DNA of 64,000 bases from Massilia antarctica (GCF_015689335.1 NZ_CP065053.1:3100001-3164000); one strand, 5' to 3'; shown: positions 10,381 to 20,706, counted from the stretch's first letter. The notes: generated from the letters alone by a model not told the origin. A program made the numbers and translations.

Positions 10381-11946
10381 TCAGCTTTCAGGGAAGGTCG
10401 GGGTCTCGAAGCCGTATTCCAGGAACTTGCGCTGCATGTCGGCGACGTTGGCGCGCTGGGTCGGGTTCAGTCCGGCCCACGCGCCCGGCAGCGCCTTGCG
10501 CAGGTAGCGCGCGCCCTTGTCGAAATCTTCGCGGGCCTCGTCCTTGCGGCCCAGCGCTTCGAGCGCCCGCCCGCGCATCCAGTACGCGTCCGGAAACGCG
10601 GGCTGCGCCGCCAGGCCGGCGCTGATGGCGCCGACGGTTTCCTCATAGCGTTTCAAGGTGAAGAAGGCGACTGCGAGGTTGTATTGCACCGGCATGCTGA
10701 CCCAGCCCAGGGCGCGGTCCAGATCCTCGGCCTTGTGCAAGGTGTCCAGTTCTTCCTTGTACTCTTTGCGGGCGCGCTGGGCCGCGGCGTGCTGCATCGT
10801 TTCGCCGAGCAGGCGCCGCAGGCGCACCTTGCGCGCGGCTGCCTGCTTGCTGTCGAACTGCGGGTCGGCCACCGTGGCGGCGGCGCAGCGCGCATGGGTC
10901 GCCGCACCGTTCTCGCCCCACGCGCGCAGGTCGATCTGCTGGCCGAGGCGCGCCAGCACGGGCGCCATGGCACCGACATCGTTCGCCAGGCAGGCGAAAT
11001 AGGCGTACGCGTTCAGGTTCCACGGGTCCGGATACTGCGTGATCAGCACCTCGAAGCTGGCGCGCATGGTCGGCCAGTCGGCCTGGCTGACCTCGAAGAT
11101 TTTCCCCTTGTAGGCCGATTGGTCCAAGTACCAGTACAGGCGCGCATACATCGCGCCCTGTTCCTTGCCGGCGGCCTTGTTCAGCTCTTGCGCGAGCTGC
11201 TCGACCGCATCCGGCGCGCCGTTCCAGTGCGCCATCGAGAATCCCGCTGCCGTGAAATACGCTTCGTGGTAATTCGGATAGCGCGCCATCGCCGCGCCGA
11301 TCTTTTCCTGGTAATGCGCTTGCGTGAACTGGTTCGTGTACGGGAACACATTGAGCATGGCGCGATGCCACTCCGGGTCGGCCGCTTTGGCGGCCAGCGC
11401 CTGGGTATCTTCCAGCACCCGCATGGCCGCCGCCGAACCCAGGCTCAGGTCGCGCCGCTGCTGTTCCGTGAGCGTGTTGTAGAAGCCCGAGCCGCGGTTC
11501 GCTTCGGCGCGCTTTAACAGCATATAGGCCTCGAACAGGCGCGCCGGCACCGACGTCGGATATTGTTTTTGCCACGCCTTGGCCCGGGCCTGCACCGTGT
11601 CCCAATAGGCCGCATCGGTGCGCCACTGGCCGAAGCCGCGCAGCTGGTTGTACAACAGCGCCTGCTTCCAGATGCCGCTCGGGGTGCGCTGGCCGGGGCC
11701 GCGGATGCGCCGATACAGCGCTTCCAGGCCCTTGTAATCGCCGGCCTCCAGGTAGCGGTTCGTTTCGCTGGCGATCGCTTCGCGCGCGCGCATGTCGGCG
11801 CCATCCGCGCTTTCTTGGGCGGCAGCCGCCGACTTGGCGAGCGGCTGCGCGCCGGCGTGGCTGAACCCGGGCGTGGTCAGGCAGGCCAGCAGGATGGCAA
11901 AGCGGGCCCGCCGTAGCGCGGATGGAAACAAGGTCGGGAGAGTCAA
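10381..11946 (-). CDS. Exported TPR-like protein (DUF4034-like)
   Basis: A 521-residue protein with an N-terminal signal peptide (ARFAILLACLTTPGFSHA) followed by helical repeats; the C-terminal part (PVQYNLAVAFFTLKRYEETV, DAYWMRGRALEALGRKDEAR) reads as TPR units. The central region resembles DUF4034 proteins. TTG 11946 is taken as the start because GAAGGA (11952-11957) lies five bases upstream of it; an in-frame ATG at 12003 has no such site and would bury the signal peptide. Divergent from the next gene. Function unknown. Confidence 0.7.
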   Translation of the reverse strand: MTLPTLFPSALRRARFAILLACLTTPGFSHAGAQPLAKSAAAAQESADGADMRAREAIASETNRYLEAGDYKGLEALYRRIRGPGQRTPSGIWKQALLYNQLRGFGQWRTDAAYWDTVQARAKAWQKQYPTSVPARLFEAYMLLKRAEANRGSGFYNTLTEQQRRDLSLGSAAAMRVLEDTQALAAKAADPEWHRAMLNVFPYTNQFTQAHYQEKIGAAMARYPNYHEAYFTAAGFSMAHWNGAPDAVEQLAQELNKAAGKEQGAMYARLYWYLDQSAYKGKIFEVSQADWPTMRASFEVLITQYPDPWNLNAYAYFACLANDVGAMAPVLARLGQQIDLRAWGENGAATHARCAAATVADPQFDSKQAAARKVRLRRLLGETMQHAAAQRARKEYKEELDTLHKAEDLDRALGWVSMPVQYNLAVAFFTLKRYEETVGAISAGLAAQPAFPDAYWMRGRALEALGRKDEAREDFDKGARYLRKALPGAWAGLNPTQRANVADMQRKFLEYGFETPTFPES

Positions 11947-12050
11947 GGCAGTCCTTCGGATCGAGAATGTGCGGGCGATGTTAGACTGATATTTTACATA
12001 CATCCGATGGCCATCGGCCCCCAGGCTCCCACCATGAAAGAGCAGATCCA

Positions 12051-12635
12051 GTGAAGCACCTTATCCGCACGGTCCTCGCCATCGCCGCGCTGTGCCCCTG
12101 CGCAGCGGTGGCCGCGGCCGGGCCGGAACCCGTCTACGAGCCGCTCGATCCGCTTGCCTGCACCAAGCCGCTCAAGCGCCCGCCGCCGCTACCCAAGGAA
12201 AGCTACGCGGCCTACAACATCGAGCGTCGCTTCCTCGATCTCGACGGCAGTGGCCGGTGCGTGCTGATGGACGTCTGGATCGCGCGTCTGGGCGGCAGCG
12301 CCTCGGTTGGCATGCGCACCTTGGAGCAGCGCTTCCTGCGTTTTAGCGCAGGCAAGTGGCGCGCGTTCAGCGCCGATCTCGCGTATTTCCCGCGTGCCCT
12401 GCGCGCGCATCCCGGTAACACGCTGATCCTGGTCGACGCCCCCACCGAACAGGATACCGGCGACGCCATGCTCGTCCCGACCGATACGCCGCGCGTGTTC
12501 GCCGTGGCCGGCTGGACTGACGGCGGCACCCGGCTCGACCTGCGCCCGGCCGATGAGCAAGGCGGCGCCGTGCTGCGGGCGCTGGAGGGCGCGCCCGGCC
12601 GGCGTCCCGATGTCCGTCTCATGCAGCGCCGCTGA
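12051..12635 (+). CDS. Secreted hypothetical protein
   Basis: A 194-residue protein starting at GTG with a signal peptide ([23 protein letters not shown]). No family recognised. The GTG start overlaps the stop codon of a six-codon upstream reading frame (ATG 12034 to TGA 12054, MKEQIQ) as GTGA, which could couple translation; no strong Shine-Dalgarno precedes the GTG itself. The codon use is like that of its neighbours, so it is probably a real gene. Confidence 0.6.
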   Translation: MKHLIRTVLAIAALCPCAAVAAAGPEPVYEPLDPLACTKPLKRPPPLPKESYAAYNIERRFLDLDGSGRCVLMDVWIARLGGSASVGMRTLEQRFLRFSAGKWRAFSADLAYFPRALRAHPGNTLILVDAPTEQDTGDAMLVPTDTPRVFAVAGWTDGGTRLDLRPADEQGGAVLRALEGAPGRRPDVRLMQRR

Positions 12636-12806
12636 GCGCGACCCGGTTTCCCGCTGCGCCGTCAGCGGCGCTGGCGTCGTGACATGGCTGCTTGAAAGCG
12701 CAAGCGCGCCAATCGGTGCCGACCCTGCCATGGCGTGCCAGGCCCCGGGCGGATGCGGCCAACGCACGATCCTTGGCGCTTGCATCTGCGGATATCGTTT
12801 CAACGT

Positions 12807-12812
12807 TACAAT
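12807..12812 (+). promoter_or_regulatory. Candidate argJ -10 element
   Basis: TACAAT lies 34 bases before the argJ ATG, in a locally A+T-richer stretch. TTGCAT at 12780-12785 is the best -35 but the spacer is 21 bases, so this is weak. The remaining 12636-12846 gap contains no recognisable gene. Confidence 0.3.
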
Positions 12813-12846
12813 AGCGGCTTCCCACTTCACTGCTAGAGAATCCGCC

Positions 12847-14085
12847 ATGGCCGTTAATTCCCCTCTGCCCGTCGCCGCCGACCTGAAGCCCGTCAACGGG
12901 ATCGAGATCGGTTTTGCCGAAGCCGGCATCAAGAAGCCGAACCGCAAGGATATCCTGGTGATGAAGCTCGCCGACACGGCCACCGTGGCCGGCGTGTTCA
13001 CCACCAACCGCTTCTGCGCCGCCCCGGTGCAAGTCTGCAAAGCCAACCTGGCGGCCGTGGCCGCGGGCGGTGCGCCGATCCGCGCGCTGGTGGTCAACAC
13101 CGGCAACGCCAACGCCGGCACCGGCGAAACCGGCCTGGCCAGCGCCCACGCCACCTGCGCCGCGCTGGCGCGCCTGCTCGACTGCGAGCCGCACCAGATC
13201 CTGCCGTTTTCGACCGGCGTGATCCTCGAACCGCTGCCGCTCGAGAAAGTCGTCAGCGCCCTGCCGGCGGCCATCGGCAACCTGAAGGCCGATAACTGGT
13301 TCAACGCCGCCGAGGCGATCATGACCACCGACACCCAGCCGAAGGCGGCGTCGCGCACGGTCGACATCTGCGGCCACAGCGTCACCATGACCGGCATCAG
13401 CAAGGGCGCCGGCATGATCCGGCCGAACATGGCGACCATGCTGGGCTACCTGGCGATCGACGCCAAGGTGTCGCAAGACGTGCTCGATGAACTGGTCAAG
13501 CACGCGGCCGACCATTCGTTCAACTGCATCACCATCGATGGCGACACCTCGACCAACGATTCCTTCATGCTGATCGCCACCGGCACCGGCAGCCTGGCCA
13601 TCGCCAACACCGATTCGACCGAATACGCCGAACTGAAAACCGCCGTGACCGACATCGCCCGTTCGCTGGCGCAGATGATCATCCGCGACGGCGAAGGCGC
13701 CACCAAGTTCATCACCGTCACGGTGGAAGAAGGCGGCTCGATGGATGAATGCCGCAAGATCGCCTACTCGATCGCCCACTCGCCACTGGTGAAGACCGCG
13801 TTCTTCGCGTCCGACCCGAACCTGGGCCGCATCCTGTGCGCGATCGGCTACGCCGGCGTGGACGACCTGGACGTGACCAAGCTCGATCTGTACCTCGACG
13901 ACGTGCTGGTGGCGAAAAGCGGCGGGCGCAATCCGGCCTACCAGGAAGCGGACGGCCAGCGCGTGATGCAAAAGAGCGAAATCACGGTCCGTGTGCGCCT
14001 CGGGCGCGGCGCCCACAGCGCCACCGTCTGGACCTGCGACCTGTCGCACGACTACGTGACCATCAACGCCGATTACCGTTCCTGA
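12847..14085 (+). CDS. argJ: Bifunctional glutamate N-acetyltransferase / amino-acid acetyltransferase ArgJ
   Basis: A 412-residue enzyme of the cyclic arginine pathway that transfers acetyl from N-acetylornithine to glutamate, and in bifunctional forms also uses acetyl-CoA. The autoproteolysis site is seen in [14 protein letters not shown], between Ala196 and Thr197, where the Thr becomes the catalytic N-terminus of the beta chain; [10 protein letters not shown] is the conserved downstream motif. ATG 12847 is chosen over an upstream in-frame ATG because the protein then starts [20 protein letters not shown]. Followed closely by the ATPase and Nudix genes. Confidence 0.96.
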   Translation: MAVNSPLPVAADLKPVNGIEIGFAEAGIKKPNRKDILVMKLADTATVAGVFTTNRFCAAPVQVCKANLAAVAAGGAPIRALVVNTGNANAGTGETGLASAHATCAALARLLDCEPHQILPFSTGVILEPLPLEKVVSALPAAIGNLKADNWFNAAEAIMTTDTQPKAASRTVDICGHSVTMTGISKGAGMIRPNMATMLGYLAIDAKVSQDVLDELVKHAADHSFNCITIDGDTSTNDSFMLIATGTGSLAIANTDSTEYAELKTAVTDIARSLAQMIIRDGEGATKFITVTVEEGGSMDECRKIAYSIAHSPLVKTAFFASDPNLGRILCAIGYAGVDDLDVTKLDLYLDDVLVAKSGGRNPAYQEADGQRVMQKSEITVRVRLGRGAHSATVWTCDLSHDYVTINADYRS

Positions 14086-14093
14086 GCCGCGCC

Positions 14094-14972
14094 TTGACGA
14101 CCCCACTCGAACAGTTCCTGCTGCGCGCCGAAGCGCTGCTGCAGCGGGTTGAGGCGGTGCTGCCGCCCGCGTATCCGCGCGAACCGGACTGGCGCCTGTC
14201 GACCGCTTTCCGCTGGCGCAAGCGCGCCGGCAGCGGCGTGAGTTACCTGCAGCCGGTGCTGCATGCATCAAGCATCGCGCTGTCTGACCTGCACAACGTG
14301 GCGCCGCAAAAGCTGCAGATCGAGCGCAACACGCGCCAGTTCGTGCAGGGACGTCCGGCCAACAACGTGCTGCTGACCGGCGCGCGCGGCACCGGCAAGT
14401 CGTCCCTGATCAAGGCGTGCCTGAACCAGTTCGCCGCCGACGGCCTGCGCCTGATCGAAGTCGACAAGGCCGACCTGGCCGAGCTGCCCGACATCGTCGA
14501 CCTGGTGGCGGGGCGCCCCGAGCGCTTCATCATCTTTTGCGACGACCTGTCGTTCGAAGAAGGCGAGGGCGGTTACAAGGCGCTCAAGGTGGCGCTCGAC
14601 GGTTCGATCGCGGCCCAGTCGGACAATGTGCTGATCTATGCCACCTCGAACCGGCGCCACCTGCTGCCCGAGCGCATGAGCGACAACGCCAGCTACAGGC
14701 ATGACGGCGACGGCGACCTGCATCCGGGCGAAACGGTGGAAGAGAAGATATCGCTGTCCGAGCGCTTCGGCCTGTGGCTGTCGTTCTATCCGTTCAAGCA
14801 GGACGACTACCTCGGCATCGTGGCGCACTGGCTGGCCAGTTACGGCTGCAGCGCGCAGCAGATCGAGCAAAGCCGCGCTGAGGCCCTGCAATGGGCCTTG
14901 CAGCGCGGTTCGCGCTCGGGCCGGGTGGCGTGGCAGTTCGCCAGGGATTACGCGGGAAAGCTGCCTGAATGA
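14094..14972 (+). CDS. AAA ATPase of the DUF815 family
   Basis: A 292-residue P-loop protein with Walker A LLTGARGTGKSSL (about residues 86-98), Walker B RFIIFCDDLSF and a sensor-type LIYATSNRRHLLPERM. The family is widespread in Burkholderiales next to argJ; its function is unknown. TTG 14094, nine bases after the argJ stop, is the most likely start since the open frame upstream lies inside argJ. Its last codons overlap the Nudix start (ATGA), so argJ, ATPase and Nudix genes probably form an operon. Confidence 0.8.
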   Translation: MTTPLEQFLLRAEALLQRVEAVLPPAYPREPDWRLSTAFRWRKRAGSGVSYLQPVLHASSIALSDLHNVAPQKLQIERNTRQFVQGRPANNVLLTGARGTGKSSLIKACLNQFAADGLRLIEVDKADLAELPDIVDLVAGRPERFIIFCDDLSFEEGEGGYKALKVALDGSIAAQSDNVLIYATSNRRHLLPERMSDNASYRHDGDGDLHPGETVEEKISLSERFGLWLSFYPFKQDDYLGIVAHWLASYGCSAQQIEQSRAEALQWALQRGSRSGRVAWQFARDYAGKLPE

Positions 14973-15379
14973 CTGAACAGACAAACAAAAAGCCGATCGA
15001 TGTCGCGGTCGGCATTTTGATGAAACCCAATGGCGACGTGCTGCTTGGCCAGCGTCCCGCCGGCAAACCGTACGACGGCTATTGGGAATTCCCGGGTGGG
15101 AAAGTGGAAACCGGCGAAGCCATTCTCGACGCGCTCAAACGCGAATTCGTCGAGGAGCTTGGCGTTCATATCCTGAGCGCGAGCCAATGGTGCGGGGTGG
15201 AGCACGTGTATGAACACGCGCATGTCCGCCTGCACTTCTTTATCAGCCGCGAATGGCGCGGCGAGCCGCAAAGCCTGGAAGGACAGGCCTTTGCGTGGCA
15301 GGGCGTGGTCGGCGTGTCGCCGCTGCTGCCGGCCACCATTCCGCTGCTTGAATGGCTCGACCAGCTGCGCTATCCGTAG
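14969..15379 (+). CDS. Nudix hydrolase, MutT-like (8-oxo-dGTP diphosphatase)
   Basis: A 136-residue protein with a complete Nudix box: Gly44, Glu50 and REFVEELG (58-65), in GGKVETGE...REFVEELGV. The N-terminus PIDVAVGILMKPNGDVLLGQ and the WEFPGGKVE context match MutT-type 8-oxo-dGTP pyrophosphohydrolases. It starts within the stop of the ATPase gene (ATGA). Substrate choice within the Nudix family is inferred. Confidence 0.9.
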   Translation: MTEQTNKKPIDVAVGILMKPNGDVLLGQRPAGKPYDGYWEFPGGKVETGEAILDALKREFVEELGVHILSASQWCGVEHVYEHAHVRLHFFISREWRGEPQSLEGQAFAWQGVVGVSPLLPATIPLLEWLDQLRYP

Positions 15380-15430
15380 CGACGTTCTTTTTCCCTCCCT
15401 TACGCAAGCTAACGCACCGCAAGGAAGTTC

Positions 15431-16687
15431 GTGAAAATTATTGTCTTGGGCAGTGGCGTGGTCGGTACCACGTCGGCCTATTTCCTGGCGAAAGCCGGGC
15501 ATGAAGTGACCGTCATCGAGCGCCAGGGCGGCGCCGCGCTGGAAACGAGTTTCGCCAACGCCGGTGAAGTCTCGTCGGGCATGGCCGCGCCGTGGGCCGC
15601 GCCGGGTGTGCCGATGAAGGCGCTGCGCTGGCTGGCCATGCGTCACAGCCCGCTGGTGATCCGTCCCTCCTTCGATCCGCGCATGTGGCGCTGGCTGTTC
15701 CAGATGCTGGGCAACTGCAATCCGGCCAGCTACGCCGTCAACAAGAGCCGCATGGTGCGCCTGGCCGAGTACAGCCGCGATTCGCTGATTGCGCTGCGCA
15801 AGGAGACCGGCATCGCCTACGATCATCGCAGCAAGGGCACCTTGCAGGTATTCCGCAATCCGCGCCAGCTCGACGAAGCGCAGGAAGATATCGCGGTGCT
15901 CAAGCGCTATGGCGTGCCGTATGCGCTGCTCGATCCGGCCGGCTGCGAAGTGGCCGAGCCGGCGCTGGCGCGGGTGCGCGGCAAGATCGTCGGCGGCCTG
16001 CACCTGCCTGGCGACGAAACGGGCGATTGCTTCAAGTTCACCCAGGCGCTGGCGCAGATGGCGGTCGGGGAAGGCGTCGTTTTCCGCAATAACGTCGAGA
16101 TCCGGCGCCTAGTGGCCGAGGGCGGCGCGATTACCGCCGTCGAGACCTCGCAAGGGGAGCTCAGGGCCGATGCCTTCGTGATGGCGATGGGAAGCTATTC
16201 GCCGCTGATGCTCGCGCCGCTGGGGATCAGGATTCCGGTGTATCCGGTCAAGGGCTATTCGATCACCTTGCCGATCATCGATGCGGCCAGCGCGCCCGAG
16301 TCGACCATCATGGAAGAGACGTACAAGGTCGGCATCACGCGTTTGGGTGATCGCATCCGGGTCGGCGGCACGGCCGAAATCGCCGGTTATGACCTGCGCC
16401 TGCACGCGTCGCGCCGCGCCACCCTGGTGCACGCGGTGACCGAGTTGTTCCCGGGCGGGGGCGATGTGGACAAGGCCACCTTCTGGTGCGGCCTGCGTCC
16501 GATGACGCCGGACGGCACGCCGGTGATCGGTCCGACGCCGTATCGCAACCTGTTTCTCAATACCGGGCACGGGACCTTGGGGTGGACCATGTCGTGCGGT
16601 TCGGCGCGGGTGCTGGCCGACCTGGTGTCGGGGCGCGCGCCGGACATCGATACCGAAGGCTTGCTGATGACGCGCTACGGGCGCTGA
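15431..16687 (+). CDS. dadA: D-amino acid dehydrogenase small subunit DadA
   Basis: A 418-residue FAD-dependent dehydrogenase that oxidises D-amino acids (typically D-alanine) to 2-oxo acids at the inner membrane, feeding electrons to quinone. The dinucleotide-binding fingerprint is [20 protein letters not shown] (from residue 7), and the C-terminus has [16 protein letters not shown] and [18 protein letters not shown] 15431 is preceded by AAGGAA. No alanine racemase lies nearby. Followed by a repeat array. Confidence 0.93.
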   Translation: MKIIVLGSGVVGTTSAYFLAKAGHEVTVIERQGGAALETSFANAGEVSSGMAAPWAAPGVPMKALRWLAMRHSPLVIRPSFDPRMWRWLFQMLGNCNPASYAVNKSRMVRLAEYSRDSLIALRKETGIAYDHRSKGTLQVFRNPRQLDEAQEDIAVLKRYGVPYALLDPAGCEVAEPALARVRGKIVGGLHLPGDETGDCFKFTQALAQMAVGEGVVFRNNVEIRRLVAEGGAITAVETSQGELRADAFVMAMGSYSPLMLAPLGIRIPVYPVKGYSITLPIIDAASAPESTIMEETYKVGITRLGDRIRVGGTAEIAGYDLRLHASRRATLVHAVTELFPGGGDVDKATFWCGLRPMTPDGTPVIGPTPYRNLFLNTGHGTLGWTMSCGSARVLADLVSGRAPDIDTEGLLMTRYGR

Positions 16688-16690
16688 AGG

Positions 16691-16877
16691 CGCCGTCGCC
16701 CCAACCGTCGCCCCCGCGCACCTTTACCGTCGCCCCCGCGCAGGCGGGAACGCATGCGTTCCCCCCAAGTTCGTACCGTAGCCAGTAACTGAGCAAAAAA
16801 CTTGGGCCCCCGCCTGCGCGGGGGCGACGGTGGTGGCGCAGTGGTGGCGATGGTGGTGGAGCGACGGTGGTGGCGCG
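16691..16877. repeat. Dispersed palindromic repeat array plus GGTGGTGGCG-rich tract
   Basis: Between dadA and the histidine kinase lie partial CCGTCGCCCC units (16693-16720), a forward copy (16727-16771) interrupted by the palindrome AACGCATGCGTT, an inverted copy (16799-16830), and then a low-complexity tract of TGGTGGCG-type repeats to about 16877. It is the same family as at 3014-3118. No gene is seen here. Confidence 0.8.
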
Positions 16878-16899
16878 GAAGCGCCACCTGTCATCAGCC

Positions 16900-18081
16900 C
16901 TAGGCGCTCTTCGGCGCGCGCGGCAAGTGCGCCGTAAAGGTCGTGCCGCACTCCGCGCTGGACGTCACCGTCAGGGTGCCGCCATGCGCCACGGCGATTT
17001 CGCGCGCGACGAACAAACCCAGTCCCAGGCTGGTGCGCGGCCGTTCCTCGGCTTCGCCCGCGCCCGGCAACTGGATCAATGGACTGAATATGCTTTCGAG
17101 CGAGGCCGGCGGAATCACCGGGCCGTCATTCGTCACGGCCACCGTCACCGCATCCGGATGGGCGCGCGCCTCAATGCGCACGGCGGCGCCGCGCGTGCCG
17201 TATTGGGCGGCGTTGACCATCAGGTTGGTCAGCAACTGGTGCAGGCGCACGGCATCGTACTGGCCGCCGAGCCCTTCGTCGGTTTCGATCTCGAAACGCG
17301 TGGCCGGGTGGGTGGCGTGGGCGTCGGCCAGCGCCGCGCGGCACACGTCGCCCAGGTCGACCGCGCGCAGCTGGGTCGGCATGCCGCCGCCAAGCTGGGT
17401 GCGCGTGTAGCCGATCAGGTCATCCACCATGCTGCTCATCAGGCGGGCACCGCGCTTGACCCGGGCGCCGATCTCGCCCGCCTGGGTGGCGTCGACCTGC
17501 TTGCGGGTCAGCAGGTCGCCCGCCATCGACATGCTCGACAGCGGCGCGCGCAAGTCGTGCCCGAGAATGGCCAGGAACAGTTCGCGCATGTGGTCGGCGC
17601 GCGCCGAGTAGGTCACCACCGATTCGGCCAGGGCCTGGTCGATGGCTTCGTTAAAGCGCACCATTTCGTCGGCAACGTCGGATGTCATGCGATTGACTTG
17701 CGGCAGCCACAGGCGCAGCACGGTGGCGCGCAGCGCGCGGTATTCCGCACTGAGCTGGAGCAGGGAAAAATTGCTGGCCTGGCGCAGCGCGCCGTGGATG
17801 GAGGCCGCGCTTTCGCCGTCAACCGTGTCGGGCGCCAGGCCCTGCGATTTGGCGATCTGCTGTTCCGGATCCTGGAAGGTTTCGATGTCGATCGCGATCG
17901 CCTGCAGGATCTGGCGCGCATGGTCGCGCAAGGCCAGGTCGGTCATCTGGCTCGCCGCCGGCAGCAAGGTCTGGGCAAACGCTTCCCACTCCGTCAGGAT
18001 TTCTTCCATGCGCTCGTTGATGAAACGGTCGAGTCTCATCGCACTGCCCGTGACATTGACATGTGGTTGCATCCTTTGCAT
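16900..18081 (-). CDS. Soluble sensor histidine kinase
   Basis: A 393-residue kinase without membrane segments. Residues about 15-165 form an all-helical N-terminal domain like the RsbRD-N/globin-type sensor region. The HisKA domain has the phospho-acceptor His175 in FLAILGHDLRAPL, and the HATPase domain shows the N box NLMVNAAQYGT, the FSPLIQLP region and the GLGLFVAREI glycine box. No response regulator is adjacent, so the partner is elsewhere. ATG positions at residues 1, 4 and 15 are possible; residue 15 (MRLDRFINERMEEIL) is an alternative start. Confidence 0.88.
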   Translation of the reverse strand: MQRMQPHVNVTGSAMRLDRFINERMEEILTEWEAFAQTLLPAASQMTDLALRDHARQILQAIAIDIETFQDPEQQIAKSQGLAPDTVDGESAASIHGALRQASNFSLLQLSAEYRALRATVLRLWLPQVNRMTSDVADEMVRFNEAIDQALAESVVTYSARADHMRELFLAILGHDLRAPLSSMSMAGDLLTRKQVDATQAGEIGARVKRGARLMSSMVDDLIGYTRTQLGGGMPTQLRAVDLGDVCRAALADAHATHPATRFEIETDEGLGGQYDAVRLHQLLTNLMVNAAQYGTRGAAVRIEARAHPDAVTVAVTNDGPVIPPASLESIFSPLIQLPGAGEAEERPRTSLGLGLFVAREIAVAHGGTLTVTSSAECGTTFTAHLPRAPKSA

Positions 18082-18139
18082 GATGGGCGGTCGCTCATTG
18101 TAAGCGTTTTTGCGCCGCCACGGCGAAGGATGCAGGCAG

Positions 18140-18325
18140 CTACTGGGGCAGGTTGTCGTCGTCCAGCAAGGGGTCGGATGGCGCGGCGCCGGGGATGGTG
18201 TATTTCTCTTCGGCCCAGGCGCCCAGGTCGATCTGTTTGCAGCGTTCGGAGCAGAACGGGCGGAATTTGTTCGCCTCGGTCCATTCGACTTTCTTGGCGC
18301 AGGTGGGGCAGCTAACGACGGTCAT
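18140..18325 (-). CDS. yacG: DNA gyrase inhibitor / zinc-binding protein YacG
   Basis: A 61-residue zinc protein with the four-cysteine pattern CPTC...FCSERCK and the conserved [15 protein letters not shown] tail. In E. coli YacG binds GyrB and inhibits gyrase. It is located directly downstream of zapD with a 13-base gap, in the conserved order coaE-zapD-yacG. Confidence 0.95.
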   Translation of the reverse strand: MTVVSCPTCAKKVEWTEANKFRPFCSERCKQIDLGAWAEEKYTIPGAAPSDPLLDDDNLPQ

Positions 18326-18338
18326 GGCAACGTGAAAT

Positions 18339-19094
18339 CTAAAAATTACAGAGCGTGAGCTCGAACGGGACGTCTTCTTCCAGCGGCTTGGGCTTCAAAT
18401 CGCCACCCTGCGTGGTAAAGCGCACCCACAACATATACTTGTTGGCGGAAATCTCGGGGATCGCCCCCATCGCTTCATCCATGGTCAGGCGCAGCATCTG
18501 GTAGACCTTGCCTTGCAGCATTTGCTGATAACTGCCGGCGATGGCGATCATCTTGACCGGGCCGCCCGAGTCGCGCAGCAGGCGCAGCACCAGGGCCAGG
18601 GCGTCGAACAGCGGCGCCAGCGGGGCAAACCAGTTGATGATATCGTTGAAGCGCTGTTCGGCCGGACGCTTTTGCCAGGCGTAATACGACGGCAGGTCGA
18701 ATTCGCAGGCGCCGCCGGGAATGATGGTGCGCCCGCGAATGCTCATCAGCCATTCATTGTCGCGCACGTTCTGGCCAGTCTTGCCCTGGGCCGCGACCAG
18801 CGCGCCGCTGACCGTTTCGACCTCGGCGAGGACGGCGTCGAGCATGTCGGCGGCGACATTCGGATTGGACCGGTAGCTCAGCAAGCTTTGCTTCTGGCGT
18901 TCGAGTTCCTGCAGCAGGTCGCTCTTGAGATCGGCCCGGCCAGCCACTTCGAGCATGTCGAAGATCGTGGCCAGGGCGACGTGATGCTGCATCGCATGTT
19001 CCTGGTGCACAAAGAACTTGAATTTCTCATACAGGTCTTCCAGCCGCAACAACGTGCGTATGCGCTCGTTGAAAGGGTATTCGTAGACGATCAA
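18339..19094 (-). CDS. zapD: Cell division protein ZapD
   Basis: A 251-residue cytoplasmic FtsZ-binding protein that cross-links FtsZ protofilaments. It begins [19 protein letters not shown], the family N-terminus, and is full length. It sits between coaE and yacG on the same strand, the standard proteobacterial arrangement. Confidence 0.96.
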   Translation of the reverse strand: MIVYEYPFNERIRTLLRLEDLYEKFKFFVHQEHAMQHHVALATIFDMLEVAGRADLKSDLLQELERQKQSLLSYRSNPNVAADMLDAVLAEVETVSGALVAAQGKTGQNVRDNEWLMSIRGRTIIPGGACEFDLPSYYAWQKRPAEQRFNDIINWFAPLAPLFDALALVLRLLRDSGGPVKMIAIAGSYQQMLQGKVYQMLRLTMDEAMGAIPEISANKYMLWVRFTTQGGDLKPKPLEEDVPFELTLCNF

Positions 19095-19155
19095 AATGAC
19101 ATCCCTTTACATGGCAGGAGAAGAATCCCGTGATTCTGAACCAAGCGAGGCAAAA

Positions 19156-19812
19156 TTACAAACGCTGCACCGGGAATAGTGCCATTCTCTCCGAAAATGC
19201 CAGATATTTGGCATGCAATAGAGCAATTTGATGGTCCAGCGCTTCCAGGCTGCCATCGTTGGTGAGCACATCGTCGGCCGCCGCCAGCCGCTCGGTACGG
19301 CTGACCTGGTTGGCCATGATGGCGCGCACCTGGGCTTCGCTCATGGCGTTGCGGCGCATCACGCGCGCAATTTGCAGTTCCTCGGGGCAATCGATGACCA
19401 GCACCCGCGCCACCCGCTCGCGCCAGCCGCCGGACTCGATCAGCAGCGGTACCACATAGATCAGATAGGCACCCGTGGCCACGGCGGCGGCGGCCGCGGT
19501 GGCGGCGCGGATGCGCGGGTGCAGGATCGCTTCCAGGCGCGCCTTGGCGGCCGGGTCGGAAAACACCAGTTCGCGCATGCGCACCCTGTCGAGCGCGCCG
19601 TCGGCGGTGATGAACGCCGGGCCGAATTCGTGCAGCAGGGCATCCATGGCGGCGCCGCCGGGCACGGTCAGGGCATGCGCGATGAGGTCGGTATCGATGA
19701 TGCTCGCGCCCAGCGCGGCAAAGCGGTCCGAGACGGCCGTCTTGCCGCAGCCGATGCCGCCGGTCAGGCCGACCTTGAACTTGCCGCCGTCAGGGGCGCG
19801 CGCACTGTCCAC
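19156..19812 (-). CDS. coaE: Dephospho-CoA kinase CoaE
   Basis: A 218-residue P-loop kinase catalysing the last step of coenzyme A synthesis. The Walker A motif is GGIGCGKT (residues 18-25), with DTDLIAHALT and the LID-region AKARLEAILHPRIR. The GTG start follows the pilD stop codon (TAAGTG) immediately, so translation is probably coupled to pilD. The order pilD-coaE-zapD-yacG is conserved in many Proteobacteria. Confidence 0.95.
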   Translation of the reverse strand: MDSARAPDGGKFKVGLTGGIGCGKTAVSDRFAALGASIIDTDLIAHALTVPGGAAMDALLHEFGPAFITADGALDRVRMRELVFSDPAAKARLEAILHPRIRAATAAAAAVATGAYLIYVVPLLIESGGWRERVARVLVIDCPEELQIARVMRRNAMSEAQVRAIMANQVSRTERLAAADDVLTNDGSLEALDHQIALLHAKYLAFSERMALFPVQRL

Positions 19813-20706
19813 TTAGTGGATCCAGTACTGGAGCAAGATGCCGGTCATGGCGCCGATCGGTTTGCCATACAGCATCACGATGAAGCCGGCCGCGGCCAGG
19901 TAAGGACCGAAGGGAATCTTGACATTGCGTGCCTGCCCGCCGAACACGATCAGGCAGATGCCGACCACCGAGCCGACCGCCGACGAAATCAGGATCACGC
20001 TCGGCAGCACGGTCCAGCCCATCCAGGCGCCCAGTCCGGCCAGCAGCTTGAAGTCGCCATGGCCCATGCCGACTTGCCCGCGCAGCTTCTCGTACAGGGT
20101 CGCGACCGACCACAGCGACAGGTAGCCAGCGGCCGCGCCGATGACGGCGTCCTGCAGCGGCACGAAGCTGCCATTGATATTCATCAGCAGGCCGATCCAC
20201 AGCAGCGGATAGGTCAGTTCGTCGGGCAGCAGTTGGGTATCGGCATCGATGAAGGTCATCGACAGCAGCAGGTAGCCGAATACCAGGGTGGCAAGGCCGG
20301 TATAGCCGCTGCCGAAATGCCAGACCAGCAAGGCCGACATCAGCCCGGTGACCAGTTCGATGATCGGATAGCGCGGCGAAATTTTGGCCTTGCAGCCTTT
20401 GCACTTGCCGCCCAGGACCAGATAGCTGATCACAGGAATGTTTTCCAGCGCGCCGATGTGATGGCCGCAGTGCGGGCAGGCCGAGCGCGGCGCCCACAGG
20501 CTGAATTTATCGGTGTGCACCTTGCGCGTGCCGCAGCCGCAGCCGTATTCGCCGGCCAGATAATCGTTGTATTCCCGATCCAGGATCTTGGGAAGGCGGT
20601 AGATGACGACATTCAGAAAGCTGCCGATCAGCAGGCCGAACAGGCCGGCGGCGAGGGCCGGGCCCAGGGAGCCGGGGGCGGCGAACAAGAGTGTTTCCGG
20701 TAGCAT
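19813..20706 (-). CDS. pilD: Prepilin leader peptidase / N-methyltransferase PilD
   Basis: A 297-residue polytopic aspartyl protease that cleaves and methylates type IV prepilins and pseudopilins. Seen: the N-terminal GLLIGSFLNVVIYRLP, the zinc-binding CPHCGHHI (Cys77, Cys80) and CKGCKAKI (Cys102, Cys105), a catalytic Asp in FIDADTQLLPDELTYP, and the second in GMGHGDFKLLAGLGAW. Unusually it is separated from pilC by a strong terminator, suggesting its own promoter within 20707-20817. Confidence 0.96.
   Translation of the reverse strand: MLPETLLFAAPGSLGPALAAGLFGLLIGSFLNVVIYRLPKILDREYNDYLAGEYGCGCGTRKVHTDKFSLWAPRSACPHCGHHIGALENIPVISYLVLGGKCKGCKAKISPRYPIIELVTGLMSALLVWHFGSGYTGLATLVFGYLLLSMTFIDADTQLLPDELTYPLLWIGLLMNINGSFVPLQDAVIGAAAGYLSLWSVATLYEKLRGQVGMGHGDFKLLAGLGAWMGWTVLPSVILISSAVGSVVGICLIVFGGQARNVKIPFGPYLAAAGFIVMLYGKPIGAMTGILLQYWIH

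Noticed and set aside
16867..18315. A long plus-strand frame opposite the histidine kinase
   Set aside because: Compositional shadow; the kinase motifs on the minus strand are clear.
19228..20703. A long plus-strand frame opposite coaE and pilD
   Set aside because: Shadow of two well-identified minus-strand genes; it spans both genes with no recognisable domain.
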